A stretch of DNA of 64,000 nt from Cohnella sp. AR92 (GCF_003990975.1 NZ_RZJR01000008.1:168929-232928); one strand, 5' to 3'. Counted from the stretch's first letter, positions 1 to 9,280 are shown. Notes: a model not told the origin generated them from the sequence alone. Numbers and translations: made by a program.

Positions 1-200
1 CCGCCTTGGCCCTGCGGACGGTCGCCTTGCGGACGATTGTAGCCGCCTTGGCCCTGCGGACGGTCGCCTTGCGGACGATTGTAGCCGCCTTGGCCTTGCG
101 GACGGTCGCCTTGCGGACGGTTGTAGCCGCCTTGGCCTTGCGGACGGTCGCCTTGCGGACGATCTCCCTGAGGACGGTCGCCTTGCGGGCGATCGTTCGA
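1..200. repeat. 42-bp coding tandem repeat in infB
   Basis: Positions 1-42 and 43-84 are identical, 85-126 differs at two bases, and 127 onward is a degenerating copy. Read on the minus strand each unit encodes 14 residues, GGYNRPQGDRPQGQ. The array starts before the window, so the total copy number is unknown. It lies in the flexible linker of IF-2, where length changes in multiples of 42 bp keep the frame. Confidence 0.95.
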
Positions 201-611
201 TTGGCTGGCCGCAGGAGCGGAAGACGAGCTTGCGCTCGGCGTCGACGCGACGGACGCTTGCGGAGCCGCGGGACGTGCCGCAGCCGGAGCCTCTTCGGAT
301 CTGCGCGGCTGCGGTGCGGGGCCCTGGCCTTGGCTTCCGCCGTTGGCAGGCTTAGCTTGCGCGGCCGTACCGACCGCTTGCGCGCCACCTTGCTTAGGAG
401 CCTGCGCCATCTTGGCCGCGGCATTCGCCTTCACGTCGCGGAAGAACTTCTCCACGGCGCCGACCATGTTGTCTTCCATGACGCTCATATGGTTGTTGAC
501 GGGCAGGTTCACCCGCTTCAGGATCGTAATGACTTCCTTGCTGCTCATATTGAGCTGCTTCGCGTATTCGTAAACCCGCAGCTTATCCTTGTTGTCTTCT
601 TGTTTACTCAA
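1..611 (-). CDS. infB: Translation initiation factor IF-2, N-terminal part (runs off left edge)
   Basis: IF-2 is the GTPase that brings fMet-tRNA to the ribosome. Only the first ~203 codons are visible. I chose a TTG start at 611 because GGAGGTGGAG lies just upstream and the reading begins MSKQEDNKDKLRVYEYAKQL, a typical IF2_N domain (roughly residues 1-55). The conserved domain is followed by a disordered A/P/Q-rich linker and then, from about residue 135, a repeated GGYNRPQGDRPQGQ unit that continues past the edge. The GTPase domains lie outside the window. The gene overlaps ylxQ by 8 bases, so translation is probably coupled, as is usual for the nusA-infB operon. Confidence 0.93.
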   Translation of the reverse strand, partial: MSKQEDNKDKLRVYEYAKQLNMSSKEVITILKRVNLPVNNHMSVMEDNMVGAVEKFFRDVKANAAAKMAQAPKQGGAQAVGTAAQAKPANGGSQGQGPAPQPRRSEEAPAAARPAAPQASVASTPSASSSSAPAASQSNDRPQGDRPQGDRPQGDRPQGQGGYNRPQGDRPQGQGGYNRPQGDRPQGQGGYNRPQGDRPQGQG

Positions 612-933
612 TATTCTCCACCTCCGAATGTTGAACCCAACCGCTTCGAATCATGTCCGCGAAACCCTTGTCCGTCACGGCGAACAATACCCGTTCGGGT
701 TTTCCTGCGGCTCCCCCAAGCTCGAAACGGGTATAACCGATAAGAAGCTCTACCCCATAGCTTTCGCATTTGTCGGCAACTTTTTTCTTCGTATTGTCCG
801 AGGCGTCCTCTGCCAGCAGGACAAGCTTCGCTTCGCCGGACCGAATGGCCTTCAGCACGATCTCCTCCCCGGAGACCAGCTTTCCCGCGCGCATCGCAAG
901 TCCCATCCGCGACAATGCTTTATTCGTCGTCAT
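604..933 (-). CDS. ylxQ: YlxQ, L7Ae/L30e-family RNA-binding protein
   Basis: A 109-residue L7Ae/L30e/S12e/Gadd45-family protein, a kink-turn RNA binder of the nusA-infB operon. Visible features are the N-terminal helix with GLAMRAGKLVSGEE and KAIRSGEAKLVLLAEDAS, typical of the family. The ATG at 933 overlaps the end of ylxR by 14 bases, and its stop overlaps the infB start by 8 bases, so the three genes are translationally linked. Family membership is clear. The exact RNA target is not known from sequence. Confidence 0.9.
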   Translation of the reverse strand: MTTNKALSRMGLAMRAGKLVSGEEIVLKAIRSGEAKLVLLAEDASDNTKKKVADKCESYGVELLIGYTRFELGGAAGKPERVLFAVTDKGFADMIRSGWVQHSEVENIE

Positions 934-1237
934 CGTCCTGCACGAGCTCCTTGTTCGCCTGGAATTCGTCCTCCACCTTAATGAAGTCCGCTTCCAGCTT
1001 ATCGTATATCTCCGGCGCGACAGGAGTCTTCAGCGCTCTCTCGAACGCCTTCGATTTCTTGGCCAGCTTAAAGCAACTGGTCTTCCCGCAAAGATAAGCT
1101 CCGCGCCCCGGCTTTTTGCCTGTCAAGTCGATTTGGATGTCCCCTTCAGGCGAGCGAACGATGCGAATCAGTTCCTTCTTCGGCATCATTTCTTGGCAAG
1201 CCACACACTTTCGCTGCGGAATTTTCCTCGTTCTCAA
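920..1237 (-). CDS. ylxR: YlxR/RnpM, nucleic-acid-binding protein
   Basis: 105 residues of the YlxR (DUF448) family, recently described in B. subtilis as a modulator of RNase P (RnpM). The diagnostic N-terminal motif RKCVACQ and the later GRGAYLCGKTSC are present, giving four cysteines in two clusters. The basic centre fits RNA binding. The C-terminus is very acidic (ends DDDDE). It lies in the usual place between nusA and ylxQ. Confidence 0.92.
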   Translation of the reverse strand: MRTRKIPQRKCVACQEMMPKKELIRIVRSPEGDIQIDLTGKKPGRGAYLCGKTSCFKLAKKSKAFERALKTPVAPEIYDKLEADFIKVEDEFQANKELVQDDDDE

Positions 1238-1291
1238 GGTTTATCCCCTCCCCCCTTGAAGTCTAGAGCGGAACGCCCCGCGATCCTGCGA

Positions 1292-2392
1292 TCAATCGAT
1301 GGACACGCTGTCCTGGTGCATGACGTCGGCGTTCGTCGTCTTCGGACGGCCGTATTCCTGCTCCGCTTGCGTCTCGCTCTTGATGTCGATCTTCCAACCG
1401 GTCAGCTTGGCGGCCAGGCGGGCGTTCTGCCCCTTGATGCCGATCGCCAGCGACAACTGGTAGTCCGGGACGATGACGCGGGCCATCTTCTCGTTCTCGA
1501 ACACGATAACCTCAAGCACCTTGGAAGGGCTGAGCGCGTTCGCTACGTATTCCTCGACCGATTCGGACCAGCGTACGATATCGATCTTCTCGCCTTTGAG
1601 CTCGGTAACGATCGTCTGCACGCGAATGCCCTTAGGTCCGACGCAGGAGCCGATCGGATCGACTTCCTCGTTGCGGGAATAAACCGCGATCTTCGAACGG
1701 AAGCCGGCTTCGCGCGCAACGGAACGGATCTCTACCGTGCCGTCGAAGATCTCCGGCACCTCAAGCTCGAACAACCGCTTCAACAGACCCGGATGAGTGC
1801 GCGAAAGGATGATTTGAGGTCCCTTGCTCGTATTCTCGACCTTCGTGATATAAGATTTGACCCGGTCGCCTTGCTTGAACTTGTCGGTCGGCATCAGCTC
1901 CGTCAACGGAAGAGCCGCTTCCACCTTGCCAAGATCGATGTACAGGTTGCGAAGATCCTGGCGTTGAATGATGCCCGTTACGATATCCTGCTCTTTGTCA
2001 ACGTATGCGTTGTAGATGAGCCCGCGTTCCGCTTCGCGGATGCGTTGCGTGACGACCTGCTTGGCCGTCTGGGCGGCGATCCGGCCGAAGTCGCGAGGCG
2101 TCACTTCGATCTCTGCGATGTCCTCCAGTTGGTAATGCGGGTTGATGCTGCGCGCCGCTTCAACGGAAATCTCGAGCCGCGGATCAAGCACTTCTTCGAC
2201 GACCGTCTTGCGGGCGTACACCTTGATCACTCCGGTCGTGCGATTGATGTCTACGCGCACGTTCTGCGCGGTGTTGAAGTTGCGCTTGTAGCTTGAGATC
2301 AATGCCGCTTCGATCGCTTCGAGCAGAACGTCTTTGGTTATGCCTTTCTCACGTTCGATTTCGGACAAAGCCTCGATAAACTCCATGCTCAT
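1292..2392 (-). CDS. nusA: Transcription elongation/termination factor NusA
   Basis: NusA binds RNA polymerase and nascent RNA and controls pausing, termination and antitermination. I place the start at ATG 2392 (MSMEFIEALSEIEREKGI), which gives 366 residues, close to the usual ~370 of Bacillota NusA. The longer open frame upstream overlaps rimP and has no family similarity. N-terminal domain about 1-125, S1 domain about 135-200, then two KH domains with GPKGIRVQTI and GIKGQNARLAAKLTGW. The short Gram-positive form lacks the C-terminal acidic repeats of E. coli NusA. Second gene of the rimP operon. Confidence 0.96.
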   Translation of the reverse strand: MSMEFIEALSEIEREKGITKDVLLEAIEAALISSYKRNFNTAQNVRVDINRTTGVIKVYARKTVVEEVLDPRLEISVEAARSINPHYQLEDIAEIEVTPRDFGRIAAQTAKQVVTQRIREAERGLIYNAYVDKEQDIVTGIIQRQDLRNLYIDLGKVEAALPLTELMPTDKFKQGDRVKSYITKVENTSKGPQIILSRTHPGLLKRLFELEVPEIFDGTVEIRSVAREAGFRSKIAVYSRNEEVDPIGSCVGPKGIRVQTIVTELKGEKIDIVRWSESVEEYVANALSPSKVLEVIVFENEKMARVIVPDYQLSLAIGIKGQNARLAAKLTGWKIDIKSETQAEQEYGRPKTTNADVMHQDSVSID

Positions 2393-2417
2393 TGGGGAAT
2401 GATTCCTCCTTCCAGGA

Positions 2418-2879
2418 TTAGAAAACAATGGCCAGGCGAGCCGAGGCCACTTTATCGTAAGGGATGGAAGTCGTACGACGGCCGATCTCGATCTGCATCT
2501 CTTGTCCGTCGAAGCTTGCCAGCCTTCCTTCGAACTCTTTGGCGCCGTCAAAAGGCTCGTAAGTCGTGACAAACACATGCTTGCCGACGGCCTTGGCCAC
2601 ATCCTCGGGCTTCTTCAGCGGACGCTCCGCTCCCGGCGAGCTTACTTCCAGGAAGTAAGGGTCGGTGATCGGATCCAGCTCATCCAGCTTCGCGCTGACG
2701 AATTCGGTTATGCGGCTGCAATCGTCCAGATCGATGCCGCCTTCCTTATCCGCATAGACGCGGAGGAACCAGTTGCTTCCTTCTTTCACATACTCTACAT
2801 CCACAAGCTGATAGCCGTTCTCTTCCAGGAACGGAGAGACGAAGGCTTCTACGATGGATTTGATCTTGGATACGCTCAA
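2418..2879 (-). CDS. rimP: Ribosome maturation factor RimP
   Basis: 153 residues. RimP acts in maturation of the 30S subunit. The N-terminal alpha/beta domain contains LRVYADKEGGIDLDDCS and the family motif YFLEVSSPGAERPL at about residues 80-93. The C-terminal Sm-like barrel includes FEGRLASFDGQEMQIEIG. It is the first gene of the rimP-nusA-ylxR-ylxQ-infB operon and lies just downstream of a promoter and leader hairpin. Confidence 0.95.
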   Translation of the reverse strand: MSVSKIKSIVEAFVSPFLEENGYQLVDVEYVKEGSNWFLRVYADKEGGIDLDDCSRITEFVSAKLDELDPITDPYFLEVSSPGAERPLKKPEDVAKAVGKHVFVTTYEPFDGAKEFEGRLASFDGQEMQIEIGRRTTSIPYDKVASARLAIVF

Positions 2880-2956
2880 ATCATGACCTCCCGCTTGCTG
2901 CGAATGGCTCTATCGCTTCCGCTGCGTAAGACCGAAAAGTCCCATGGCAAAACGGA

Positions 2957-2978
2957 AAGAGTGGGTTTCCCCACTCTT
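2957..2978 (-). other. Leader hairpin upstream of rimP
   Basis: A perfect 9-bp stem, AAGAGTGGG/CCCACTCTT around a GAAA tetraloop (minus strand), begins roughly 30 bases after the predicted start of the rimP transcript and is followed by TCCGTTTTG, a poor U-tract. It may be a weak attenuator or an RNA-stability element. Confidence 0.5.
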
Positions 2979-3013
2979 CTGCAGACAGTGATATCCACAT
3001 GATTACCAGAAAT

Positions 3014-3043
3014 AATATACCATAACCTTGAATCGGATAGCAA
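3014..3043 (-). promoter_or_regulatory. Predicted sigma-A promoter of rimP-nusA-infB operon
   Basis: Minus strand TTGCTA, an 18-base spacer ending TGG, then TATATT. The -10 matches five of six consensus bases and has an extended TGn. It sits between the polC stop and rimP. Confidence 0.6.
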
Positions 3044-3066
3044 TTGAAATTTTGGCATAAGGAAGC

Positions 3067-6000
3067 CTAGAAAAGCGATAGCTGGTTCGATTCCGGCAGG
3101 CCCCGGAAGCATCCCATTCCGGACAGAACCTCGACGATCGTCTTGCTCGCCTTGGACCTGCGCTGGAAGTCTTCGACTGACAGATACTCGCCGTCGTCGC
3201 GGGATGCCGCGATGCTCTTGGCCGCGTTCTCCCCGATGCCGGCGATCGCCGCGAACGGAGGAATGAGCGAGTCTCCGTCGATGATGAAGCGCGTCGCGTC
3301 CGAACGGTACAGGTCGATCGGCTTGAACTTGAAGCCGCGGGCCGTCATCTCGAGCCCCATCTCGAGGATGGAGATCATGTTCTTCTCCTTGGTCGTCGCC
3401 TGGAAGCCCTTCTGTTCGATCTCGACGAGCATCTTCAGGATGGCGTCGTAGCCTTGGCAGAACAGGTCGACGTCGAAGTCGGCGGCGCGCACCGAATAGT
3501 AGGTCGCATAATATTGGATCGGGTAATACAGCTTGAAGTACGCGGTCCGCACCGCGGAGATGACGTAAGCGGAGGCGTGCGCCTTCGGGAACATGTACTC
3601 GATGCGCAGGCAGGAATCGATGTACCATTGCGGCACTCCGCAGCGCTTCATTTCTTCGATCCATTCCTGCGTCAATCCTTTGCCCTTACGGACGCTCTCC
3701 GTGATCTTGAACGCGAGCGACGCGTCCATGCCCGCCTTGTAAATCAGGTACAGCATGATGTCGTCGCGGCACCCGATAACCGTCTTGATCGTGCACGTGC
3801 CGTTCTTGATCAGCTCCTGCGCGTTGCCGAGCCATACGCCCGTTCCGTGCGACAGCCCCGATATCTGAAGCAAGTCGGCGAACGAGGACGGCTTCGTCTC
3901 TTCGAGCATCTGGCGAACGAATCGAGTTCCCATCTCGGGAACGCCGTACGTCGCGACGGGAGTCCGGATCTGGTCCGGCCGGACGCCGAGGGCGTCGACG
4001 GAGCTGAAGATGCTCATGACCTTCGGATCGTTCATCGGAATCGTCGTCGGGTCCACGCCGGTCAAGTCCTGCAGCATCCGCATCATCGTCGGATCGTCGT
4101 GCCCCAGAATATCGAGCTTCAGCAGGTTCGCGTCGAAGGCGTGATAATCGAAGTGAGTGGTCTTCCACTCGGCGCTCGTATCGTCGGCCGGATATTGGAC
4201 CGGCGTGATATCTTCCACTTCGATGTAGTCCGGAACGACGACGATGCCGCCCGGATGCTGGCCGGTGCTTCGCTTCACTCCGGTACACCCCGCCGCGAGC
4301 CGGTTCAGCTCCGCCCCGCGCCAGGACTTCCCGTGCTCTTCCTCGTATTTCTTGGCGAAGCCGAACGCCGTCTTCTCGGCGACGGTGCCGATCGTCCCCG
4401 CCCGGAACACGTTTTTCTCCCCGAACATGACCTTCGTGAAGTTGTGCGCGTGCGGCTGGTATTCGCCCGAGAAGTTAAGGTCGATATCGGGAACCTTGTC
4501 GCCCTTGAACCCGAGGAACGTCTCGAACGGAATGTCTTGGCCGTCGCCCTTCATGATCGTTCCGCAGTTCGGGCAAGGCTTGTCCGGCATGTCGAAGCCG
4601 CTGGGCACGCTGCCGTCGAGAATCCATTCGCTGTGCCTGCATTCCGAATTCCTGCACAGGTAGTGGGCGGGCAGCGGGTTAACCTCCGAGATGCCGAGGA
4701 ACATCGCGACCACGGACGAGCCGACCGATCCCCGCGAGCCGACCAGGTAGCCGTCCGCGTTCGATTTCTTGACGAGCCGCTCGGAGATCAGGTAGTTCGC
4801 CGAGAAGCCGTACTTGATGATCGGCACGAGCTCCTTCTCCAGCCGCTTCACGACGACGTCGGGAAGCTCGTCCCCGTACATGGCCTTGGCGGTGTCGTAG
4901 CAGGTGTTGCGAATCTCGTCGTCCGCTCCTTCGAGGATCGGGGTGAACAGCTCGTCGGGGAACAGCTTGATCTCCTCGAACCGGTCCGCCAGCTCGTTCG
5001 TGTTCGTTATGACCACTTCGCGCGCCTTATCCGCTCCCAGGAAGGCAAACTCCTGAAGCATCTCCGCCGTCGTGCGGAAGTGCGCATCCGGCTTGCGCTG
5101 GTCCTTAAGCGGACTGAAGCCGGTTATCCCGTGAATCGTGATGTCGCGGAACAGCTTGTCGCGCGGCTCGAGATAATGCACGTTCCCGGTAGCGACGACC
5201 GGCTTCCCCTGCTTCTCGCCGATGCGGACGATCTTGCGCAGCGCCTCCTCCAGCTCGGCCCGGCTTCCGACAAGGCCTTTGTCCAGCAAGTGCATATAGA
5301 AATCCAACGGCTGAACCTCCAGCACGTCGTAGAACTGAGCGACCTCTTCGGCTTCTTCCAACGACTTGTTGAGCACGCTCTCGTAAAGTTCGCCTTTCTC
5401 GCAGCCCGACAGAATCAGAAGGCCTTCCCGCATCTCCATGAGCTTGCTGCGGGGGATGCAGGCAACTTTATGAAAATAGTCCGTGTGAGAGAGAGAGATC
5501 AGCTTGAACAGATTCTTCTTGCCGACCGCGTTCGTCGCATAGATCGAGCAGTGGAACGGGCGCGTCGTCTTCCAGCTGTTCTCGTTCACCTCGTTGAGCT
5601 TCCCTAGGTCGAATACGCTGCGCGCCGCGGCGTCCTTCAGGAGACCGTTCAAGATTCCCGCGAGCGCGAGCGTATCGTCGATGGCTCGGTGATGGCTCTC
5701 CAACGCAACCTTGTAAAGAGCCGACAACGTGTTCAATCGGTGGTTCTTCATCGTCGGATGGATGAAACGGGCCAGTTCCAAAGTATCGAGCACCGGGTTC
5801 GGAATCGGAGGCAGGCCGAGCTGCTTGCACGCCTGCTGCATGAACCCGATATCGAACCGGGCATTATGGGCGACGAGAATCGCGTCTTCGATGAATTCGA
5901 TAAATTCCTTGATCTTCGGTTCCAGCTCCGGCGCGTCCTTCACCATATCGTCGTTGATGTTCGTCAGCTGCTGGATATTATATGGAATCGGCTCGTGCGG

Positions 6001-7389
6001 GTTGATGAAGGTAGCGAAGCGATCGATCTCCTTGCCGTCCTTCATCTTCACGCCGGCAAGCTCGATGATCTTGTTCGCCGTTACCGACAGGCCCGTCGTC
6101 TCGATATCGAACACGACATAGGTCGCATCCGCCAGCTGCTGCTCGCGCGGATTCAGCACCATCGGCACGGAATCGTTCACGACGTTGGCCTCGACCCCGT
6201 AGATGACCTTGATGCCGTGCTTCTTGCCCGCCTTGGCGGCATCCGGGAAGCACTGCACGTTCGAGTGGTCGGTTACGGCGATCGCCTTATGGCCCCACTT
6301 GGCCGCGGTCTTGACGTATTCGCCGACGGGAGTTACCGCGTCCATCGTGCTCATCGTCGTGTGCAGGTGGAACTCGACCCGCTTCTCCTCGGATTCGTCC
6401 TTGCGGGGCGGCCTTGGCTGCAGCTCCCGCGCGTCGCTCGGCATCATGACCAGCTCCGGCGGGTTGAGGAACCGGTCGTATTCGATACGGCCGCGAAGCT
6501 TCAGCCACTTGCCGTTCTCGATCAGCGAGAGCATCTTCACGTCATCCTTGTTCTTGGCGAACATCTTGACGGAGATCGAATCGGTATAATCCGTCACGTT
6601 GAACGTGAACAGGGTGCTGCCGCTGCGCAGCTCCTTCACTTCAAGGCCGAAGACGGTCCCTTGGACGGTTACCTTCTTCTCTTCTTCCCGGATGTCCTGA
6701 ATCGGCACCGGATTGTCCTTGATCTCGTATCCGTGCTGCAGGGTCGTAGGCGAATCGCCCGACGCTTCCTCCAGGGGAGCATCCTCCCGAGAGCTCGCCA
6801 TGAGCTGCTGAATGGCCAGCGACTCCTCTTTCTGGATCTTCTGGTTCCATTCCTCGTAAGCCTCATGGCGCGACTCGCCGACCGTCAGCTTCACCCGGCT
6901 GGAACGCCCGAACCGCGTCTCATAGAAGGACACCGCGTAAGAGTCGATATTCTTGCGCTTCGCCATCTCGAGTCCGGTCTGATCGAGCATGTAAAGGGTG
7001 ACCAGGTCGTTCTCCGCCTCGATCCTCGCCTTGGCGAGCCAGCCGTTGACGGAAGCGACTTCCGACTGCATCCAGACGACGAAAAGGTTCCAATATTCCT
7101 CCAGAATCTGCTTCGTCCCGATCTCGTCCGGGAACTTCACGGTAATCTCGATCGCCTTCGCCGCGGTTTTGGCCAATTCTCCTTTAAGTTTGGTCCATAG
7201 ATCCGCATAAACATTAGCCGGAACGATCGCCCCGAGTCCGAGGTGAATCCGCCATTCCTGCTTCGCTTTGTTGATCTCGACGCGCTCTATGTAGCCGTTG
7301 CGAAAATAGGTATCCATCCATTCTGCCGAGATGCCGGACTGCTTAAGCAGCAGCTCAAATCGATTCTTCTGATCCGCTGTCGGTTGCAT
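3067..7389 (-). CDS. polC: DNA polymerase III alpha subunit, Gram-positive type PolC
   Basis: The replicative polymerase of low-GC Gram-positives, with built-in 3'-5' proofreading. The start is ATG 7389 (MQPTADQKNRF) because GGGGAGGAA lies 5 bases upstream. This gives 1440 residues, the normal length. Visible domains: N-terminal regions to ~220, OB fold ~238-318, PHP domain from ~338 (EFHLHTTMSTMD, AVTDHSN), an exonuclease domain inserted in PHP (FDIETTGLS, D428/E430), zinc-finger cysteines in CRNSECRHSEW and CPNCG, and the polymerase aspartates in VPDIDLNFSGE at ~960. It has its own promoter and is separated from the eut operon by a terminator. In B. subtilis polC directly follows proS. Confidence 0.98.
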   Translation of the reverse strand: MQPTADQKNRFELLLKQSGISAEWMDTYFRNGYIERVEINKAKQEWRIHLGLGAIVPANVYADLWTKLKGELAKTAAKAIEITVKFPDEIGTKQILEEYWNLFVVWMQSEVASVNGWLAKARIEAENDLVTLYMLDQTGLEMAKRKNIDSYAVSFYETRFGRSSRVKLTVGESRHEAYEEWNQKIQKEESLAIQQLMASSREDAPLEEASGDSPTTLQHGYEIKDNPVPIQDIREEEKKVTVQGTVFGLEVKELRSGSTLFTFNVTDYTDSISVKMFAKNKDDVKMLSLIENGKWLKLRGRIEYDRFLNPPELVMMPSDARELQPRPPRKDESEEKRVEFHLHTTMSTMDAVTPVGEYVKTAAKWGHKAIAVTDHSNVQCFPDAAKAGKKHGIKVIYGVEANVVNDSVPMVLNPREQQLADATYVVFDIETTGLSVTANKIIELAGVKMKDGKEIDRFATFINPHEPIPYNIQQLTNINDDMVKDAPELEPKIKEFIEFIEDAILVAHNARFDIGFMQQACKQLGLPPIPNPVLDTLELARFIHPTMKNHRLNTLSALYKVALESHHRAIDDTLALAGILNGLLKDAAARSVFDLGKLNEVNENSWKTTRPFHCSIYATNAVGKKNLFKLISLSHTDYFHKVACIPRSKLMEMREGLLILSGCEKGELYESVLNKSLEEAEEVAQFYDVLEVQPLDFYMHLLDKGLVGSRAELEEALRKIVRIGEKQGKPVVATGNVHYLEPRDKLFRDITIHGITGFSPLKDQRKPDAHFRTTAEMLQEFAFLGADKAREVVITNTNELADRFEEIKLFPDELFTPILEGADDEIRNTCYDTAKAMYGDELPDVVVKRLEKELVPIIKYGFSANYLISERLVKKSNADGYLVGSRGSVGSSVVAMFLGISEVNPLPAHYLCRNSECRHSEWILDGSVPSGFDMPDKPCPNCGTIMKGDGQDIPFETFLGFKGDKVPDIDLNFSGEYQPHAHNFTKVMFGEKNVFRAGTIGTVAEKTAFGFAKKYEEEHGKSWRGAELNRLAAGCTGVKRSTGQHPGGIVVVPDYIEVEDITPVQYPADDTSAEWKTTHFDYHAFDANLLKLDILGHDDPTMMRMLQDLTGVDPTTIPMNDPKVMSIFSSVDALGVRPDQIRTPVATYGVPEMGTRFVRQMLEETKPSSFADLLQISGLSHGTGVWLGNAQELIKNGTCTIKTVIGCRDDIMLYLIYKAGMDASLAFKITESVRKGKGLTQEWIEEMKRCGVPQWYIDSCLRIEYMFPKAHASAYVISAVRTAYFKLYYPIQYYATYYSVRAADFDVDLFCQGYDAILKMLVEIEQKGFQATTKEKNMISILEMGLEMTARGFKFKPIDLYRSDATRFIIDGDSLIPPFAAIAGIGENAAKSIAASRDDGEYLSVEDFQRRSKASKTIVEVLSGMGCFRGLPESNQLSLF

Positions 7390-7554
7390 GTTCGTTCCTC
7401 CCCGCATTCCCATCGACTTCGCGTATAAATACAAAAACTTCCGCAGCAAAGGGAGGTCCTCGCGCCTTACGCGGCACTCCGACCGTCTTAAGTAACGGAA
7501 GCTGTTCGTTCTTCAACCATCTAAACGCGTGCTTGGAAAATTCAACTGGAGTCT

Positions 7555-7584
7555 ATTGTACCTTATCGGCACGCCGGCCAGCAA
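7555..7584 (-). promoter_or_regulatory. Predicted sigma-A promoter of polC
   Basis: Minus strand TTGCTG, 18 bases, TACAAT (five of six -10 bases). It lies after the eut terminator and implies a leader of about 160 bases before the polC start at 7389. I see no recognisable riboswitch in that leader. Confidence 0.6.
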
Positions 7585-7631
7585 TAGACAAAGATCGACA
7601 GCGGGCGAGATCGGACAATGGACGGGAACGC

Positions 7632-7660
7632 CAAAAAAGCCCGGTCCGCCGACCGGGCTC
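7632..7660 (-). terminator. Rho-independent terminator closing the eut operon
   Basis: Minus strand AGCCCGGTC, loop GGCG, GACCGGGCT followed by a run of T. It begins a few bases after the permease stop codon, so the accessory operon does not read into polC by default. Confidence 0.93.
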
Positions 7661-7671
7661 GCATCGCGGAA

Positions 7672-9237
7672 CTAGGCTTTGAACGGGGCGCCGCCGTCCT
7701 GGGAATTGGATTGCTCCAACTCTCTCTCCTTGCGAAGAATCTCTTCGATAGACGTGCCCAGCGCCGCCTGAGGTCCCGGGAAGTTGTTGCGATAGTAGGC
7801 GTAATCCATGATGATCAGGACGACGATCATGCCGCCGAGCGCGTACCCGGCCATCTCGTTCGGAGGAATGACCATGATCACCGAGATGAATACGATCCAG
7901 ATAAGCGCGAGTACGGCGATGACGTCGCTGTATTTGCCCAAGTGCCAAGGTCCGCGGTGCTTGTCGAGGAAGCGGCCCTGGCGCTTGGCGATCAGCTTCA
8001 GCAGAATCGGAATGCCGTAGGCGACGTATAAGCCGACGACGCTGACCGCCGTCAGGAACGCTATCGTCGTGTAGGTAGCGTCCGGATTCGCTTGCTTGAT
8101 CACGTAATCGACCAGAGCCAGCAGGAACGACAGGATGACGGCCAGCCAGATCGCCTTGGCGGGGGTGCGGAATTTCTTCGAGATTTGCGCCCAATGGCGG
8201 CTTCCCGGCATCCCTTTGTCCCGGGAGAAGGCGTACATCATCCGCGAGAACGAGGTGATGGAGGACATGCCGCAGAACCACATGGCGAAAGTGACGAGCC
8301 ATAGCACGACTTTGCCGAACGTGCCTCCGAGCGCTTGACCGATGACGTAGATGAACGCGTTGTCGGCTCCCGCCGCCGCTCCCGCGTCCTTGATCGAGAG
8401 CGTCACGAAGGCCAGCATGATAAAGCCGAACACGAAGGAGTAGGCGACCGCGTTGAAGATGCCCCATGGAGCGCGTACCCGGGGGTTGATCGTCTCCTCG
8501 ATAGTATGGGCGGACGCGTCGAAGCCCGTAAAGGTCCATTGAGCCTGCAGCAGTCCGATCAGGAAAGCGAACATATAAGGCTTATCCTGGAACGTCTCCC
8601 CGACCTTGAACAGGTAATCGAAGGCGTTCAGCCCTCCTTTGGTGAAGAAAGCAAGGCTCACGACGAGGACGGCGACGACGGCGATATGGTACCAGGCCGA
8701 GAAATCGTTCAAGCGCGCGACGATCCGAATGCCGATATGGTTGAAAATCCCGTGCGTGAGCAGAATGACGGCGAATGCGATGAGCGTCGTCGTCAGCGTC
8801 GATTCGTACCCGAACAGGTCGCCCAGCAAAGGATCGGCGAACAGCGCGACGGAATAGTCGATGCCGGAGACGATGCCGATCTGGCCGATCAGATTGATCC
8901 AGGCGGTATACCAGCCCCACCGCTTGTTCCATAGGATCGAGGCCCAGTGGTACAACGCCCCGGCCGTGGGGATCGCGGAAGCGAGCTCCGCCATGGATGC
9001 CGCGACGATCATGACGAACAGGGCGACAAGCGGCCAGCCGAAGCCCATCATGCCGGGACCGCCATAGCTCAGGCCGTGGCCGTATAGCGAGACGGCGCCC
9101 GTCAGAATCGAGATGATCGAGAACGAGATCGCGAAGTTCGAGAAGCCTCCCATGCTTCGCATCAATTCCTGGGCATAGCCGAATTTGTTCAAATCATGCT
9201 TGTCCTTGTCCAGCGAATGAACGTGTTTCGCACTCAT
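7672..9237 (-). CDS. APC-superfamily permease, probable ethanolamine importer
   Basis: 521 residues with about 12 hydrophobic membrane segments, of the amino acid-polyamine-organocation superfamily. It most resembles the amino acid/choline transporter branch: the N-terminus has LMRSMGGFSNFAISFS, followed by GPGMMGFGWPLVALF and MAELASAIPTAGALYHW, and the middle has GFDASAHTIEET. It is the last gene of the eut operon, where many Bacillota carry EutH, and no eutH is present. Import of ethanolamine is therefore inferred from context; choline or another amine cannot be excluded. A 42-residue membrane protein is encoded just upstream. Confidence 0.85.
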   Translation of the reverse strand: MSAKHVHSLDKDKHDLNKFGYAQELMRSMGGFSNFAISFSIISILTGAVSLYGHGLSYGGPGMMGFGWPLVALFVMIVAASMAELASAIPTAGALYHWASILWNKRWGWYTAWINLIGQIGIVSGIDYSVALFADPLLGDLFGYESTLTTTLIAFAVILLTHGIFNHIGIRIVARLNDFSAWYHIAVVAVLVVSLAFFTKGGLNAFDYLFKVGETFQDKPYMFAFLIGLLQAQWTFTGFDASAHTIEETINPRVRAPWGIFNAVAYSFVFGFIMLAFVTLSIKDAGAAAGADNAFIYVIGQALGGTFGKVVLWLVTFAMWFCGMSSITSFSRMMYAFSRDKGMPGSRHWAQISKKFRTPAKAIWLAVILSFLLALVDYVIKQANPDATYTTIAFLTAVSVVGLYVAYGIPILLKLIAKRQGRFLDKHRGPWHLGKYSDVIAVLALIWIVFISVIMVIPPNEMAGYALGGMIVVLIIMDYAYYRNNFPGPQAALGTSIEEILRKERELEQSNSQDGGAPFKA

Positions 9238-9280
9238 TGAATAACCTCCTCACCGAATTTGCGGAGCGGCTAATCCCACG

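Noticed and set aside
2876..3664. 262-codon minus-strand frame before rimP
   Set aside because: It crosses the polC end in the wrong frame, the promoter and the leader. The composition is arginine-rich and not protein-like.
3454..5607. 717-codon open frame on the plus strand within polC
   Set aside because: Antisense shadow of a GC-rich gene. The product is a run of R, D, V and L with no domain, and the minus strand encodes full PolC. The same applies to plus-strand frames at 770-2296, 5689-7200, 14186-15595, 18711-20495, 21445-23001 and 36495-38108.
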